The notes: generated by a model not told the origin, from the letters alone. 26,359 nt of DNA from AC-32 sp035624425 (GCA_035624425.1 DASPRN010000126.1:1-26359), one strand, 5' to 3'. Numbered from the stretch's first letter, positions 6,660-14,736 are shown. Translations and numbers: made by a program.

Positions 6660-7391
6660 GTGGCGGGGCTCGAGGGGAAGACGGCCATCGTTACCGGCGC
6701 CTCGAGCGGGATCGGCGCTGCGATCGCCCGCGCGGTCGCACGCGCGGGAGCCCGCGTGGCAGGCGGCGCGCGGCGCACCAACCAACTCGAGACCGAGATC
6801 GCGCTCGAGCTCGACGTCACCGACCCCGTGAGCTGCGAGCGCTTCGTCGCGCAGGCAGCCGAAGAGCTGGGTGGCGTCGACATCCTGGTGAACAACGCCG
6901 GCCTCAGCCTCGGCCGTGACTCGTTCGACAAGAGCACCGAGGAGGACGAGGAGACGGTCCTCGAGACGAACGTCCACGGCCTGCTGCGGATGACCCGCCT
7001 CTGCCTGCCGCACATCCTGGACGGCGGGCACATCCTCAACATTGGCTCCGTCGCCGGCCGGCAGGCCTACGAGAACGCGTCCGTCTACGTGGCCTCGAAG
7101 TACGCGGTGCGCGGCTTCACCTACGCGTTGCGCGAGGACCTGCTCGGCCGCCCGATCCACGTGACCACCGTCGACCCCGGCCTCGTCGAGTCGAACTTCT
7201 CGCGCGTTCGCTTCCGCGGCGACGAGGAGAAGGCGAGCGCCGTCTACGCGAACGTCGAGCCGCTCAGGCCCGAGGACGTCGCCGAGTGCGTGCTCTTCGC
7301 GCTCACGCGACCGCCGCACGTCAACGTTGACGAGCTCGTCGTCAAGGCCCTGGCGCAGTCGAGCGCGGTCCGCATCGTTCGTACCCAGTAA
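6660..7391 (+). CDS. Short-chain dehydrogenase/reductase (SDR)
   Basis: A 243-residue classical SDR. The NAD(P)-binding glycine motif TGASSGIG is at 12-19, NNAG at 78-81, and the catalytic Ser130, Tyr143 and Lys147 are in NIGSVAG and YVASK. The stretch VDPGLVESNFSRVRF and the C-terminal RPEDVAECVLFALTRPPHVN resemble the YdfG/serine-3-dehydrogenase-like group, which oxidises 3-hydroxy acids or alcohols with NADP. The segment between beta-2 and beta-3 is shorter than usual. The exact substrate cannot be told. The TAA stop shares one base with the ATG of the glycosidase (TAATG), so the two are translationally coupled. Confidence 0.92.
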   Translation: MAGLEGKTAIVTGASSGIGAAIARAVARAGARVAGGARRTNQLETEIALELDVTDPVSCERFVAQAAEELGGVDILVNNAGLSLGRDSFDKSTEEDEETVLETNVHGLLRMTRLCLPHILDGGHILNIGSVAGRQAYENASVYVASKYAVRGFTYALREDLLGRPIHVTTVDPGLVESNFSRVRFRGDEEKASAVYANVEPLRPEDVAECVLFALTRPPHVNVDELVVKALAQSSAVRIVRTQ

Positions 7392-9460
7392 TGGCCCTCA
7401 CGATCCTCGAAGGCTCGACCTTTTGCATCTGCGACGAGCGGGGCGACATCGACGGCCAGACGCACGGCCTGTTCGCCGACGACACGCGCTTCCTGTCGCT
7501 GCTCCGCCTGACCGTGAACGGCGAGAGGCCGCTGCTGCTCTCGTCGGGAAAGGTCGACTACTTCTCCGCTGCGTTCTACCTCAGGAACCCGATCGCGGGC
7601 GGCCTGCCGCAGGACACGGTCTCGATCACGCGCGAGCGGTTCGTCGGGGACGGCATGCAGGACCTGATCATCGTGCAGAACCAGGGCATGGAGCGGCTCT
7701 CGTTCGAGCTTGCACTCGAGCTCGGCACCGATTTTGCTGACATCCTGACGGTCAAGGAGCACGACTTCGCGCTCGGAAACCCCGCGAGGGCCCGCGCGCT
7801 TCCGGCCCCCGTCGAGGCCAGCTACGAGGAGGAGCACAACCAGTTCGTCCTGCGCGACAACAACGGCGACGGCGTCGCGACGACCCAGGTGATCCTCTCG
7901 CAGCGCGGCGAGATCGAGGGCTCCAGGGTCGCCTACCACCTCGAGCTCGGGCCGCGCGAGTCCTGGTCGCTGCGGCTCGACATCCTCGCCTCGATCGACG
8001 GCGACTCGATCGCGCCGCGCACCGCGGAGCGCCGCTTCGGCGAGGAGCTCACCCGCGTGCGCGAGTCGCTTGCGGCCTGGCAGCTGCGCGTGCCGCAGAT
8101 CCGCACCGACTGGGACGAGCTCGGCGGCACCTTCCAGCAATCCGTCGCCGACCTCGCCTCGCTGCGGATGCGGGGCAGCGGGCGGACCGGGCGGCTGCCG
8201 GCCGCGGGCATGCCCTGGTTCATGACCGTCTTCGGGCGCGACACGATCATCACGTGCCTGCAGACGCTGCTCTTCGGGCCCGAGCTCGCGCGGACCGCCC
8301 TGCACGTGCTCGCCGGGCTGCAGGCCCAGGAGGACGATCCGGAGATCGACGCAGAGCCGGGCAAGATCGTCCACGAGCTCCGCTCGGGCAAGGCCGCCAA
8401 GAACTGGTTCCGCACCTACTACGGCACCGTCGACGCGACGCCGCTCTACCTCGTCCTGCTCTCGGAGGTGTGGCGCTGGACGGACGACTCGTCGCTCGTG
8501 CGCGAGCTGCGCGAGCCGGCCCTGCGAGCGCTGGGCTGGATCGAGAATTACGGCGACCGGGACGGCGACGGCTTCGTCGAGTACGAGCGCCGCACGCCGC
8601 GCGGGCTCGAGAACCAGTCGTGGAAGGACTCGTCCGACTCGCAGCGCTTCCACGACGGCACGATCGCGCGGGCGCCGATCGCTCCGTGCGAGGTCCAGGG
8701 CTACGTCTACGACGCGAAGGTGCGCACCGCCGAGCTGGCCCGCGAGGTGTGGCGCGACCGCGCGCTCGCAGAGCGGCTGGAGCACGAGGCCGAGCAGCTG
8801 CGCAGCGCCTTCAACGAGCGCTTCTGGACCGAAGCGCGCGGGGGCTACTACGTGCTTGCGCTGGACGGCGAGAAGCGGCAGGTCGACTCGCTCTGCTCCA
8901 ACACCGGCCACCTGCTCTGGAGCGGGATCGTGCCGAGCGAGCGGGTCGACGCGGTCGTCGACGCGCTGATGGGCGAGGAGCTCTGGTCGGGCTGGGGCGT
9001 GCGGACGATGTCGACCGGCGACGCCGGCTACAACCCGCTCTCGTACCACAACGGCACCGTCTGGCCCCACGACAACTCGCTCTGCTCGCAGGGGCTCGCC
9101 CGGCATGCGCGCTGGCCCGAGGCGCAGCGGATCGTCCGGCGGATGCTCGGCGCGGCGGCGCATTTCGGCCACCAGCTACCGGAGGTGTTCGCCGGCCTGC
9201 CGCGGGCCGAGACGCCGTTCCCGATCGCCTACCCCACCGCCGCGCGCCCGCAGGCCTGGGCGGCGGCGACGCCTGTGCTTCTACTCCAGTCGCTGCTCGG
9301 GCTCGAGCCCGACCGGCGCCGCCACCAGCTCGAGACCACCGCGCCCGAGGAGCTGCCCTCGTGGGCCGGGCGCTCGCTGCGCCTGTCGGGGATCCGCGCC
9401 TTCGACCGGCAGTGGGACGTGCGTGTCGACCGGGGCCGCGTGACCGTGGAGGAAGTGTGA
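7391..9460 (+). CDS. Glycogen-debranching-type glycosidase (GDE_N_bis + six-hairpin domain)
   Basis: A 689-residue cytoplasmic protein. Residues 1-~200 match the bacterial GDE N-terminal beta domain (LEGSTFCICDERGDI, GLFADDTRFLSLLRL). Residues ~240-640 form an (alpha/alpha)6 barrel with PWFMTVFGRDTIIT (Trp276, Asp284), NQSWKDSSDS (408-417) and YHNGTVWPHDNSL (552-564). These are the motifs of the amylo-alpha-1,6-glucosidase/GH63-like clan. Family members are usually named glycogen debranching enzymes, but the true substrate may be another alpha-glucan, trehalose-type or mannosyl compound. No signal peptide is seen. It starts on the last base of the dehydrogenase stop and is followed 4 nt later by a GT4 glycosyltransferase, which suggests joint work on one oligosaccharide or glycoconjugate. 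Confidence 0.92.
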   Translation: MALTILEGSTFCICDERGDIDGQTHGLFADDTRFLSLLRLTVNGERPLLLSSGKVDYFSAAFYLRNPIAGGLPQDTVSITRERFVGDGMQDLIIVQNQGMERLSFELALELGTDFADILTVKEHDFALGNPARARALPAPVEASYEEEHNQFVLRDNNGDGVATTQVILSQRGEIEGSRVAYHLELGPRESWSLRLDILASIDGDSIAPRTAERRFGEELTRVRESLAAWQLRVPQIRTDWDELGGTFQQSVADLASLRMRGSGRTGRLPAAGMPWFMTVFGRDTIITCLQTLLFGPELARTALHVLAGLQAQEDDPEIDAEPGKIVHELRSGKAAKNWFRTYYGTVDATPLYLVLLSEVWRWTDDSSLVRELREPALRALGWIENYGDRDGDGFVEYERRTPRGLENQSWKDSSDSQRFHDGTIARAPIAPCEVQGYVYDAKVRTAELAREVWRDRALAERLEHEAEQLRSAFNERFWTEARGGYYVLALDGEKRQVDSLCSNTGHLLWSGIVPSERVDAVVDALMGEELWSGWGVRTMSTGDAGYNPLSYHNGTVWPHDNSLCSQGLARHARWPEAQRIVRRMLGAAAHFGHQLPEVFAGLPRAETPFPIAYPTAARPQAWAAATPVLLLQSLLGLEPDRRRHQLETTAPEELPSWAGRSLRLSGIRAFDRQWDVRVDRGRVTVEEV

Positions 9461-9464
9461 CGCC

Positions 9465-10487
9465 GTGAGAATCGCCGTACTCGCGCCGCCCTGGTTCGCG
9501 GTGCCGCCGACCGGCTACGGGGGGATCGAGTGGATCGTCTCGCTGCTCGCCGACGGGCTCACGAGCAACGGGCACGACGTGACCCTGTTCGCCTCCGGCG
9601 ACTCGCGCACGAGGGCAAAGCTGGCCGCGGTCTTCGAGCACGCACCGAGCGAGCTGATCGGCCGCACCCTTCCCGAGCTCGAGCACGTGCTCTCCTGCTA
9701 CGAGCGGGCGGAGGACTTCGACGTGATCAACGACCACACGGGCGCGCTCGGCGCGGGCCTGGGCGGGCTGGTGGCGACCCCGGTCGTCCACACGATCCAC
9801 GGCCCGCTCGACGGCGAGCTGGGCGCGGTCTACGAGTCGCTGCGCACGGTCGCGCCCGGCGTCGGGCTGATCTCGATCTCGCTCAACCAGCGCCGGCCCA
9901 AGCCGGACCTGAACTGGGTCGCGAACATCCCGAACGCGCTCGACCTGGAGCACTACCCCTGCAAGCCGCACAGGGGTGACTACCTGCTCTTCCTTGGCCG
10001 GATGAACCACGAGAAGGGCGCGCACCGGGCGGTTGCCGTCGCGATGGAGCTCGGACTGCCGCTGAAGCTCGCGGGCAAGATGCGTGAGCCGCGTGAGCAG
10101 GAGTACTTCGACGAGTTCGTCGAGCCGCACCTCGGCGACGGGATCGAGTATCTCGGCGAGGTCAACCACGGGACGAAGGTCGAGCTGCTCCAGAACGCGC
10201 GGGCGACGCTCTTTCCGATCGAGTGGGAGGAGCCCTTCGGCCTGGTCATGATCGAGTCGATGGCGTGCGGGACGCCGGTGATCGCGACGCGGCACGGGGC
10301 GGTGCCGGAGGTGATCGAGGACGGGCTCAGCGGCGTGATCGTCGACAACTGGCGCGAGATCCCGGAGGCGCTCGAACGGGCCGACGCGATCGACCCGGTC
10401 GAATGCCGCCGTTACGCCGAGGAGCTGTTCGCGCCCGAGCGGATGGTGGCGGACTACGAGCGAGCCTACGAGGCGGCCACCCGTTGA
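9465..10487 (+). CDS. Family 4 (GT-B) glycosyltransferase
   Basis: A 340-residue retaining GT-B enzyme of family GT4. The N-terminal acceptor domain opens with MRIAVLAPPWFAVPPTGYGG, where the glycine-rich loop typical of GT4 lies at 16-20. The C-terminal donor domain begins at about YLLFLGRMNHEKG and contains the E-x7-E motif EPFGLVMIE (Glu256, Glu264) followed by SMACGTPVIA. It would transfer a sugar from a nucleotide-sugar donor; neither donor nor acceptor can be told. GTG 9465 is chosen because GGAGGAA at 9449-9455 lies at a good distance and the product then opens with the usual MRIAVLAP. It is the third gene of the SDR-glycosidase-glycosyltransferase operon. It is on the short side for GT4. 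Confidence 0.92.
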   Translation: MRIAVLAPPWFAVPPTGYGGIEWIVSLLADGLTSNGHDVTLFASGDSRTRAKLAAVFEHAPSELIGRTLPELEHVLSCYERAEDFDVINDHTGALGAGLGGLVATPVVHTIHGPLDGELGAVYESLRTVAPGVGLISISLNQRRPKPDLNWVANIPNALDLEHYPCKPHRGDYLLFLGRMNHEKGAHRAVAVAMELGLPLKLAGKMREPREQEYFDEFVEPHLGDGIEYLGEVNHGTKVELLQNARATLFPIEWEEPFGLVMIESMACGTPVIATRHGAVPEVIEDGLSGVIVDNWREIPEALERADAIDPVECRRYAEELFAPERMVADYERAYEAATR

Positions 10488-10542
10488 GGGATTGAGGTTT
10501 TCCCCGCGGCGGCCGATGGTTCCGGCACCTCCGCCGCAACCG

Positions 10543-10548
10543 AAGGAG
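10543..10548 (+). promoter_or_regulatory. Shine-Dalgarno site AAGGAG for the Flp pilin
   Basis: AAGGAG lies 4 nt before ATG 10553 and fixes the start of this short gene. Upstream, GCGGCGG (10506-10512) can pair with CCGCCGC (10531-10537), leaving the Shine-Dalgarno site free in a leader hairpin. Confidence 0.7.
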
Positions 10549-10552
10549 CTCC

Positions 10553-10720
10553 ATGTTCAACGCAAGGCACGTCTTCAAACCGCTTGACGAAGCCGGCCAG
10601 ACCATGGCCGAGTACGGCGTCGTGCTCGCGATCATCACGCTCGCCGTGCTGGCGAGCATGACCCTCCTGGGCGGCAACATCAGCAGCGCGTTCTCGAACG
10701 TCGCCAACCTGCTGCCCTGA
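10553..10720 (+). CDS. Flp-type (type IVb) pilin, 55 residues
   Basis: A small gene that a length cutoff would miss. The product opens MFNARHVFKPLDEAG and has a prepilin peptidase site G15|QTMAEY, with Glu at +5 and Tyr at +6 of the mature protein, the invariant Flp signature. A single hydrophobic helix follows (YGVVLAIITLAVLASMTLLG), then a short tail NISSAFSNVANLLP. The mature pilin would be 40 residues. AAGGAG at 10543-10548 precedes the ATG by 4 nt. A strong hairpin follows the stop. Flp pilins build Tad pili for adhesion; no tad/cpa assembly genes are in the window, so it depends on machinery elsewhere. It is separated by 65 bp from the glycosyltransferase and probably forms its own unit. 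Confidence 0.93.
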   Translation: MFNARHVFKPLDEAGQTMAEYGVVLAIITLAVLASMTLLGGNISSAFSNVANLLP

Positions 10721-10728
10721 CACTGCGT

Positions 10729-10753
10729 GCCGGGACGGCCGCCCCGTCCCGGC
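10729..10753. terminator. Bidirectional hairpin terminator between pilin and MFS gene
   Basis: A perfect 10-bp stem (10729-10738 GCCGGGACGG with 10744-10753 CCGTCCCGGC) encloses a 5-nt loop, CCGCC. It lies between the pilin stop (10720) and the end of the convergent MFS gene (10761). No long T tract follows, which is usual in high-GC genomes. It can fold from either strand and so could serve both genes. Confidence 0.8.
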
Positions 10754-10760
10754 CGTGTTC

Positions 10761-11969
10761 TCAGACCGCGGCCCGGCGCTGAAGCGCCCGCACGTCGCGA
10801 ACGAACAGCACGGCGAGTGTCGCGCCGAGGCTGATCAGCCCCGCGGCGAAGAGTGTCTTCTGGGTTCCGATGGCCTCGGCGATCGGCCCGGCGGCGGCGA
10901 GCCCGAGCGGGATCAGCGCGAACGACCCCAGCGCCTCGTAGGAGTAGACCCGCGAAAGCCGGTCGTGCGGGATCTCCTGCTGCATGGTCGTGTCCCAGAG
11001 CACGCTGAAGGTCTCGACGCCGATCCCGGAGACGAGGGCGAGCGCGGCGACCCCGGCGAGCGGCAGCGGGATCGCGAGCCCGAACAGGAACGGCACGGTC
11101 AGGAGGAAGCCGAGCGTGGCCGTGAGGAGCAGGCGCCGGGGCCGCACTCGCAGGAGCAGCAGGCCGCCGCCGATCAGGCCGATCGCGTCCGCCGTCAGCA
11201 CGAGCCCCCAGCCGATCGCTCCGTGCAGGTGCTCCTTGGCGACCGCCGGCCCGAGAACGCCCTCGGCTCCCAGCTCGATCGCGTTCACGAACCCGAACTG
11301 GATGACGATCGCCCAGAGCCACATGCGCGAGGAGAACTCGCGCCAGCCGAGGGCGAGGTCGGCAAGGAAGTTGGTCGCCTCGAGCCGCAAGGCCGGCGAC
11401 AGCCGGATCGCGCTCACCAGCAGCGCGGAGACGAGGAAGGAGACGGCGTCGACGGCGATCCCGGTTGCCGGGCTGGTGAGGCCGACGACGAGGCCGCCGA
11501 GCGCGCCGCCGACGATCGAGGCACTGTTCAGGCCGAGCCGCAGGGAGGCGTTCGCCTGCTGCAGCAGCGGCTCCGGGACGGTCTGGGGGACGATTCCGCT
11601 CGAGGCCGGGAAGAAGAACGCTCCGGCCGTCCCGTTCAGCGCCGCGAGGACGACCAGCTGCCAGACCTCCGCGGTGCCCGAGAAGAGGAGGGCGGCGACG
11701 AGGGCCTGAGTCGCGGCCGAGACGAGGTTCGAGAAGACCATCACCCGGCTCCGCGGGAGACGGTCGGCCCAGATCCCGCCGGCGAGCATGAAGACCACCA
11801 TCGGGAGGACCCGGGCGGCGAGCACGAGGCCGAGGTCGGCCTTCGAGCCGGTCAGGTCGAGGACGGCGAAGGCGAGTGCGATGTTGGCGAACGAGTTGCC
11901 GAGAGCGGAGACGGTGCGGCCGGCGAGGAGCAGGCGGAAGTCGCGCTCGGCGAGCGGGCCTCTAGCCAG
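10761..11969 (-). CDS. MFS transporter (MFS_3 type) with apparent CTG start
   Basis: A 402-residue, roughly 12-TM major facilitator of the MFS_3/enterobactin-exporter-like group. The N-terminal motif PLAERDFRLLLAGRTVSALG is the standard opening of this family, and GGIWADRLPRSRV is the cytoplasmic motif A between TM2 and TM3. The opening lies upstream of the first GTG in frame (11825), and no ATG, GTG or TTG occurs between it and the upstream in-frame TGA. A CTG at 11969-11967 begins LARGPLAERDFR and is preceded 7 nt away by GGGAG (11977-11981, minus strand). The start therefore overlaps the end of the MBL gene by 8 nt. Starting at GTG 11825 would delete TM1. The substrate is unknown; it is presumably cotranscribed with the MBL hydrolase. 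Confidence 0.85.
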   Translation of the reverse strand: MARGPLAERDFRLLLAGRTVSALGNSFANIALAFAVLDLTGSKADLGLVLAARVLPMVVFMLAGGIWADRLPRSRVMVFSNLVSAATQALVAALLFSGTAEVWQLVVLAALNGTAGAFFFPASSGIVPQTVPEPLLQQANASLRLGLNSASIVGGALGGLVVGLTSPATGIAVDAVSFLVSALLVSAIRLSPALRLEATNFLADLALGWREFSSRMWLWAIVIQFGFVNAIELGAEGVLGPAVAKEHLHGAIGWGLVLTADAIGLIGGGLLLLRVRPRRLLLTATLGFLLTVPFLFGLAIPLPLAGVAALALVSGIGVETFSVLWDTTMQQEIPHDRLSRVYSYEALGSFALIPLGLAAAGPIAEAIGTQKTLFAAGLISLGATLAVLFVRDVRALQRRAAV

Positions 11970-12801
11970 CGCGCTTCTCCCAGTAGCGCTTCAGCCCGGC
12001 GTAGGACTGCCAGAACGGCATCGCCTGCTCGTAGGCGGCGAGGTCCGGGCCGAGGTCGGCGGCGGCCGCCGTGTCGAACTCCCCTTCGCTCGCTCCCTCG
12101 CGGACGCGCTCGGCCCACTCGCGCAGGCGCTCGCGCAGCTCGGCCAGGTGGGGCTCGGGGTCGTCGGCGACGCCGAAGTGGATCAGCGCCAGCCGCCTCG
12201 GCCCTCGCGCCAGGATCTCGTCGATCGTGCGTTCCCAGGCCTCGAGGTCGACCTCGGGCGGCGGCGTCGGCGGCAGCACGAAGCGGCTCGGCTGGATGCG
12301 CACGCCGGCGGCATCCCCCGCGTAGAGCGTCCCGTCCCCGTCGAGGTAGCAGACGTGGTGGCTCGCGTGGCCGGGGGTCGGGAAGGTCGCGAGGCCGAGG
12401 GTCTCCGTGCCGACCGGGTGGATGTTGGCCTCCGGCACCGGCGCGACCTCGCCCCAGAGCCCGCTGAACTCGTGACCGTAGAGCCGGCGCGCGCTCGCCT
12501 CCAGCCGGCTCGGGTCGATCAGGTGCGGCGCGCCGATCTCGGAGACGTGTACCTGCAGCTCCGGGTGCTCGCGGACGAGCACGCCTGTCGCGCCCGCGTG
12601 GTCGAGGTGGATGTGCGAGAGGAGCAGGTGGCGGACGTCGCGGAGCTCGAGCCCGCGCTCGGCGAGCCGCGCCTTCAGCCCGGGCACGCAGGTCGTGGGC
12701 CCGCAGTCCTGGAGCGCGAGCCCGTCCTCGGTCTCCAGCAGGTAGGCGCCGATCACCCGCTCGCGGCCCAGGTGGTGCAGGTCGAGAGGTTCGACTGCCA
12801 T
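11962..12801 (-). CDS. MBL-fold metallo-hydrolase
   Basis: A 279-residue metallo-beta-lactamase-fold protein with a full dinuclear site: HIHLDH (His63, His65, Asp67, His68), His145 in TPGHASHH, Asp163 in AGDAAG, and His208 in LALIHFG. The C-terminal 70 residues are helical (ERLREWAERVREG and so on), an extension that often caps the active site. The group is close to glyoxalase II-like and uncharacterised MBL proteins, so a hydrolase is expected but its ester or thioester is not known. ATG 12801 is chosen over a far upstream ATG because a TAGCAT box ends 7 nt before it and the upstream extension would cross the divergent LysE gene. Its 3' end carries the Shine-Dalgarno site of the MFS gene. 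Confidence 0.9.
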   Translation of the reverse strand: MAVEPLDLHHLGRERVIGAYLLETEDGLALQDCGPTTCVPGLKARLAERGLELRDVRHLLLSHIHLDHAGATGVLVREHPELQVHVSEIGAPHLIDPSRLEASARRLYGHEFSGLWGEVAPVPEANIHPVGTETLGLATFPTPGHASHHVCYLDGDGTLYAGDAAGVRIQPSRFVLPPTPPPEVDLEAWERTIDEILARGPRRLALIHFGVADDPEPHLAELRERLREWAERVREGASEGEFDTAAAADLGPDLAAYEQAMPFWQSYAGLKRYWEKRAG

Positions 12802-12808
12802 GCGGCGG

Positions 12809-12814
12809 ATGCTA
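12809..12814 (-). promoter_or_regulatory. -10 box TAGCAT of a probable leaderless promoter
   Basis: TAGCAT reads on the minus strand and ends 7 nt before ATG 12801 of the MBL gene. It sits in the 37-bp gap to the divergent LysE gene, so both promoters must fit in this small space. A weak CAGACT (12825-12830) lies 8 nt before the LysE start on the plus strand. Confidence 0.45.
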
Positions 12815-12838
12815 TGCCGCGTGCCAGACTGTCTCGTA

Positions 12839-13447
12839 ATGGCGCAGCTCGCTGCCTTCCTCGCCGTGTCGGCCCTGGTCATCGTCACGCCCGGGCAGGA
12901 CACGGCGCTCACGATCCGCAACACGCTCCTCGGCGGTAGGGGAGCAGGCGTGCGGACAGCGCTCGGCGTCTCGGCCGGCCAGGCGACCTGGACGATCGCG
13001 ACGGGGATCGGCGTCGGCGCCCTGCTCGTCGCATCGCAGCCGGCGTTCCTCGCGCTGAGGATTGCGGGAGGCGCCTACCTGGTCGTCCTCGGGCTGCAGG
13101 CGCTGTGGTCCGCCGTGAGGCCCAGGCCTGCTGCAGTTGCCGTACAGCGAAGCGGGCCGGCGGGACGGCGTGCCCTTCGGCAGGGGCTGCTCAGCAACCT
13201 CGGCAACCCGAAGATGCTCGTCTTCTTCACCAGCCTGCTGCCGCAGTTCGGCCACACGACGGTCGGGCTGATCGCGCTCGGCCTCGTCTTCTGCTCGCTG
13301 ACTGCCATCTGGCTCTGCGGGTACGCGCTCGCCGTGGCGAGGGCCGGCGACGCTCTCCGCCGCGGCCGGCTCCGCCGCTTCCTGGACGCGGTGACGGGTT
13401 GCGTGCTGGTTGCGCTCGGGCTACGTCTCGCCGCCGAGCGCCGCTAG
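12839..13447 (+). CDS. LysE/RhtB-family amino-acid exporter
   Basis: A 202-residue membrane protein of the LysE superfamily (RhtB-like). The N-terminus AAFLAVSALVIVTPGQDTAL contains the conserved TPGQD(T/N) after TM1. LGGRGAGVRTALGVSAGQ and LRQGLLSNLGNPKMLVFFTS, with the invariant NPK, complete the family signature. About six TM segments are visible. It would export amino acids or related metabolites. Its convergent neighbour handles cystathionine, so a sulfur-containing or threonine-family amino acid is an attractive guess but no more. ATG 12839 follows directly on a gap without a Shine-Dalgarno site. The stop shares CTAG with the opposite gene. Confidence 0.92.
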   Translation: MAQLAAFLAVSALVIVTPGQDTALTIRNTLLGGRGAGVRTALGVSAGQATWTIATGIGVGALLVASQPAFLALRIAGGAYLVVLGLQALWSAVRPRPAAVAVQRSGPAGRRALRQGLLSNLGNPKMLVFFTSLLPQFGHTTVGLIALGLVFCSLTAIWLCGYALAVARAGDALRRGRLRRFLDAVTGCVLVALGLRLAAERR

Positions 13448-14589
13448 GCGGTCGCGGTCGCGCGGACGAGCGCCGACTCGAGGTCTTCGACCAGGTCCTC
13501 GGCCGACTCGATCCCGATCGAGAGGCGCACCAGGTTCCGCGGAGCCGCGAACGGCGCGTCGGCGGTGGAGGCGTGCGTCATCCGGGCCGGGTGCTCGATC
13601 AGGCTCTCGACGCCGCCGAGGCTCTCCGCGAGCTGGAAGAGCTTCGTGCTGGCGCAGAGCGCGACGGCCTCCTCCTCGGACTCGAGCAGGATCGAGACCA
13701 TTCCGCCGAAGTCGCGCATCTGCCGCGCCGCGATCCCGTGGCCGGGATGCGTCGGCAGGCCGGGGTAGAGGACGGTCTGCACTCGCGGATGCTCGGCCAG
13801 GTAGCCCGCGACGGCGTGCGCGTTCTCGCAGTGCTTGCGCATCCGGACGGCAAGCGTCTTCACGCCGCGCAGGACGAGCCAGCAGTCGAGCGGGCCCGGT
13901 ACCGCGCCGAGCGACTTCTGCAGGAAGAGCAGGCGCTCCGCGATCGTCGGGTCGTTCGTCGCGGTGAAGCCGCCGACGAGGTCGGAGTGCCCGCCGAGGT
14001 ACTTGGTCGTCGAGTGGACGACGACGTCGGCGCCGAGCTCGAGCGGCTGCTGCAGGTACGGCGAGGCGAACGTGTTGTCGACCACGACCAGCGCCCCGGC
14101 CGCGTGCGCCGCCTCGGCGACGGCCTTGATGTCGATGATGTTCAGGACGGGGTTCGTCGGCGACTCGAGCCAGACGATCCGCGTGCGCTCGTCGATGTGC
14201 CCTGCCGCGTTCGCGTTCAGCTCCTCGGCCGGCACCCACTCGAACGCGTAGCCCTTCGGCTCGTAGACCTGCGAGAACATGCGGTAGACGCCGCCGTAGA
14301 CGTCGGCGACCGCGACGACCCGGTCGCCCGGGTTCAGGAGGTGCATGACCGTCGTCACCGCGCCGAGGCCCGACGAGAACGCGACCCCGTGCTCGGCGCC
14401 CTCGAGCGAGGCGAGGCAGAGCTGCAGGGCCGTTCGCGTCGGGTTCGCGACCCGCGCGTAGTCGTACCCCTTGTGCTCGCCCACGGCCTCCTGGACGTAG
14501 GTCGACGTCTGGTAGATCGGCACCGTGATCGCCCCGGTGGCCGGATCCGGCTCCTGCCCGTCGTGGATCGCGCGCGTCTCGAAGTCCAT
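13444..14589 (-). CDS. Cystathionine gamma-lyase/gamma-synthase (Cys/Met metabolism PLP enzyme)
   Basis: A 381-residue PLP enzyme of the Cys/Met fold-type I family. The cofactor lysine is Lys196 in HSTTKYLGGHSD, with Asp171 in DNTFASPYLQ contacting the pyridine nitrogen. ETRAIHDGQEPDPATGA, YDYARVANPTR and FSSGLGAVTTV are family signatures. Family members split cystathionine to cysteine, 2-oxobutanoate and ammonia (lyase) or make it from O-acyl-homoserine and cysteine (synthase); these cannot be told apart by eye. A cystathionine beta-synthase with CBS domains lies 1.7 kb away, which favours the lyase and reverse transsulfuration. A TAGAAT box ends 6 nt before the ATG, supporting a leaderless transcript. 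The 3' end shares CTAG with the LysE gene. Confidence 0.93.
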   Translation of the reverse strand: MDFETRAIHDGQEPDPATGAITVPIYQTSTYVQEAVGEHKGYDYARVANPTRTALQLCLASLEGAEHGVAFSSGLGAVTTVMHLLNPGDRVVAVADVYGGVYRMFSQVYEPKGYAFEWVPAEELNANAAGHIDERTRIVWLESPTNPVLNIIDIKAVAEAAHAAGALVVVDNTFASPYLQQPLELGADVVVHSTTKYLGGHSDLVGGFTATNDPTIAERLLFLQKSLGAVPGPLDCWLVLRGVKTLAVRMRKHCENAHAVAGYLAEHPRVQTVLYPGLPTHPGHGIAARQMRDFGGMVSILLESEEEAVALCASTKLFQLAESLGGVESLIEHPARMTHASTADAPFAAPRNLVRLSIGIESAEDLVEDLESALVRATATA

Positions 14590-14595
14590 GCCGCG

Positions 14596-14601
14596 ATTCT
14601 A
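14596..14601 (-). promoter_or_regulatory. -10 box TAGAAT of a probable leaderless promoter
   Basis: TAGAAT, the best match to the bacterial -10 consensus in this set, ends 6 nt (CGCGGC) before ATG 14589 on the minus strand. No Shine-Dalgarno sequence lies between them. The -35 region is not recognisable with confidence. Confidence 0.6.
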
Positions 14602-14736
14602 GTTGTGGCCGCACTGGCAAGCCGCCATCCGCGGATCAGGGTTTCCGCTGATGCGGATCGGTGATCTCACTGACGCGCTCGGGCAACGAGCAGCAGACGA
14701 TTGACTGGCACGAGTGCGCCCGTAGGCGTTGGTGCC

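Noticed and set aside
7244..9172. 642-residue minus-strand frame opposite the glycosidase
   Set aside because: It has no recognisable motif and repetitive RRDRV-type composition, and is fully explained as the antisense of the debranching-type gene.
10755..12467. 570-residue plus-strand frame over the MFS and MBL genes
   Set aside because: It is antisense to two genes with clear motifs, and the translation is low-complexity Arg/Glu/Gly/Asp.
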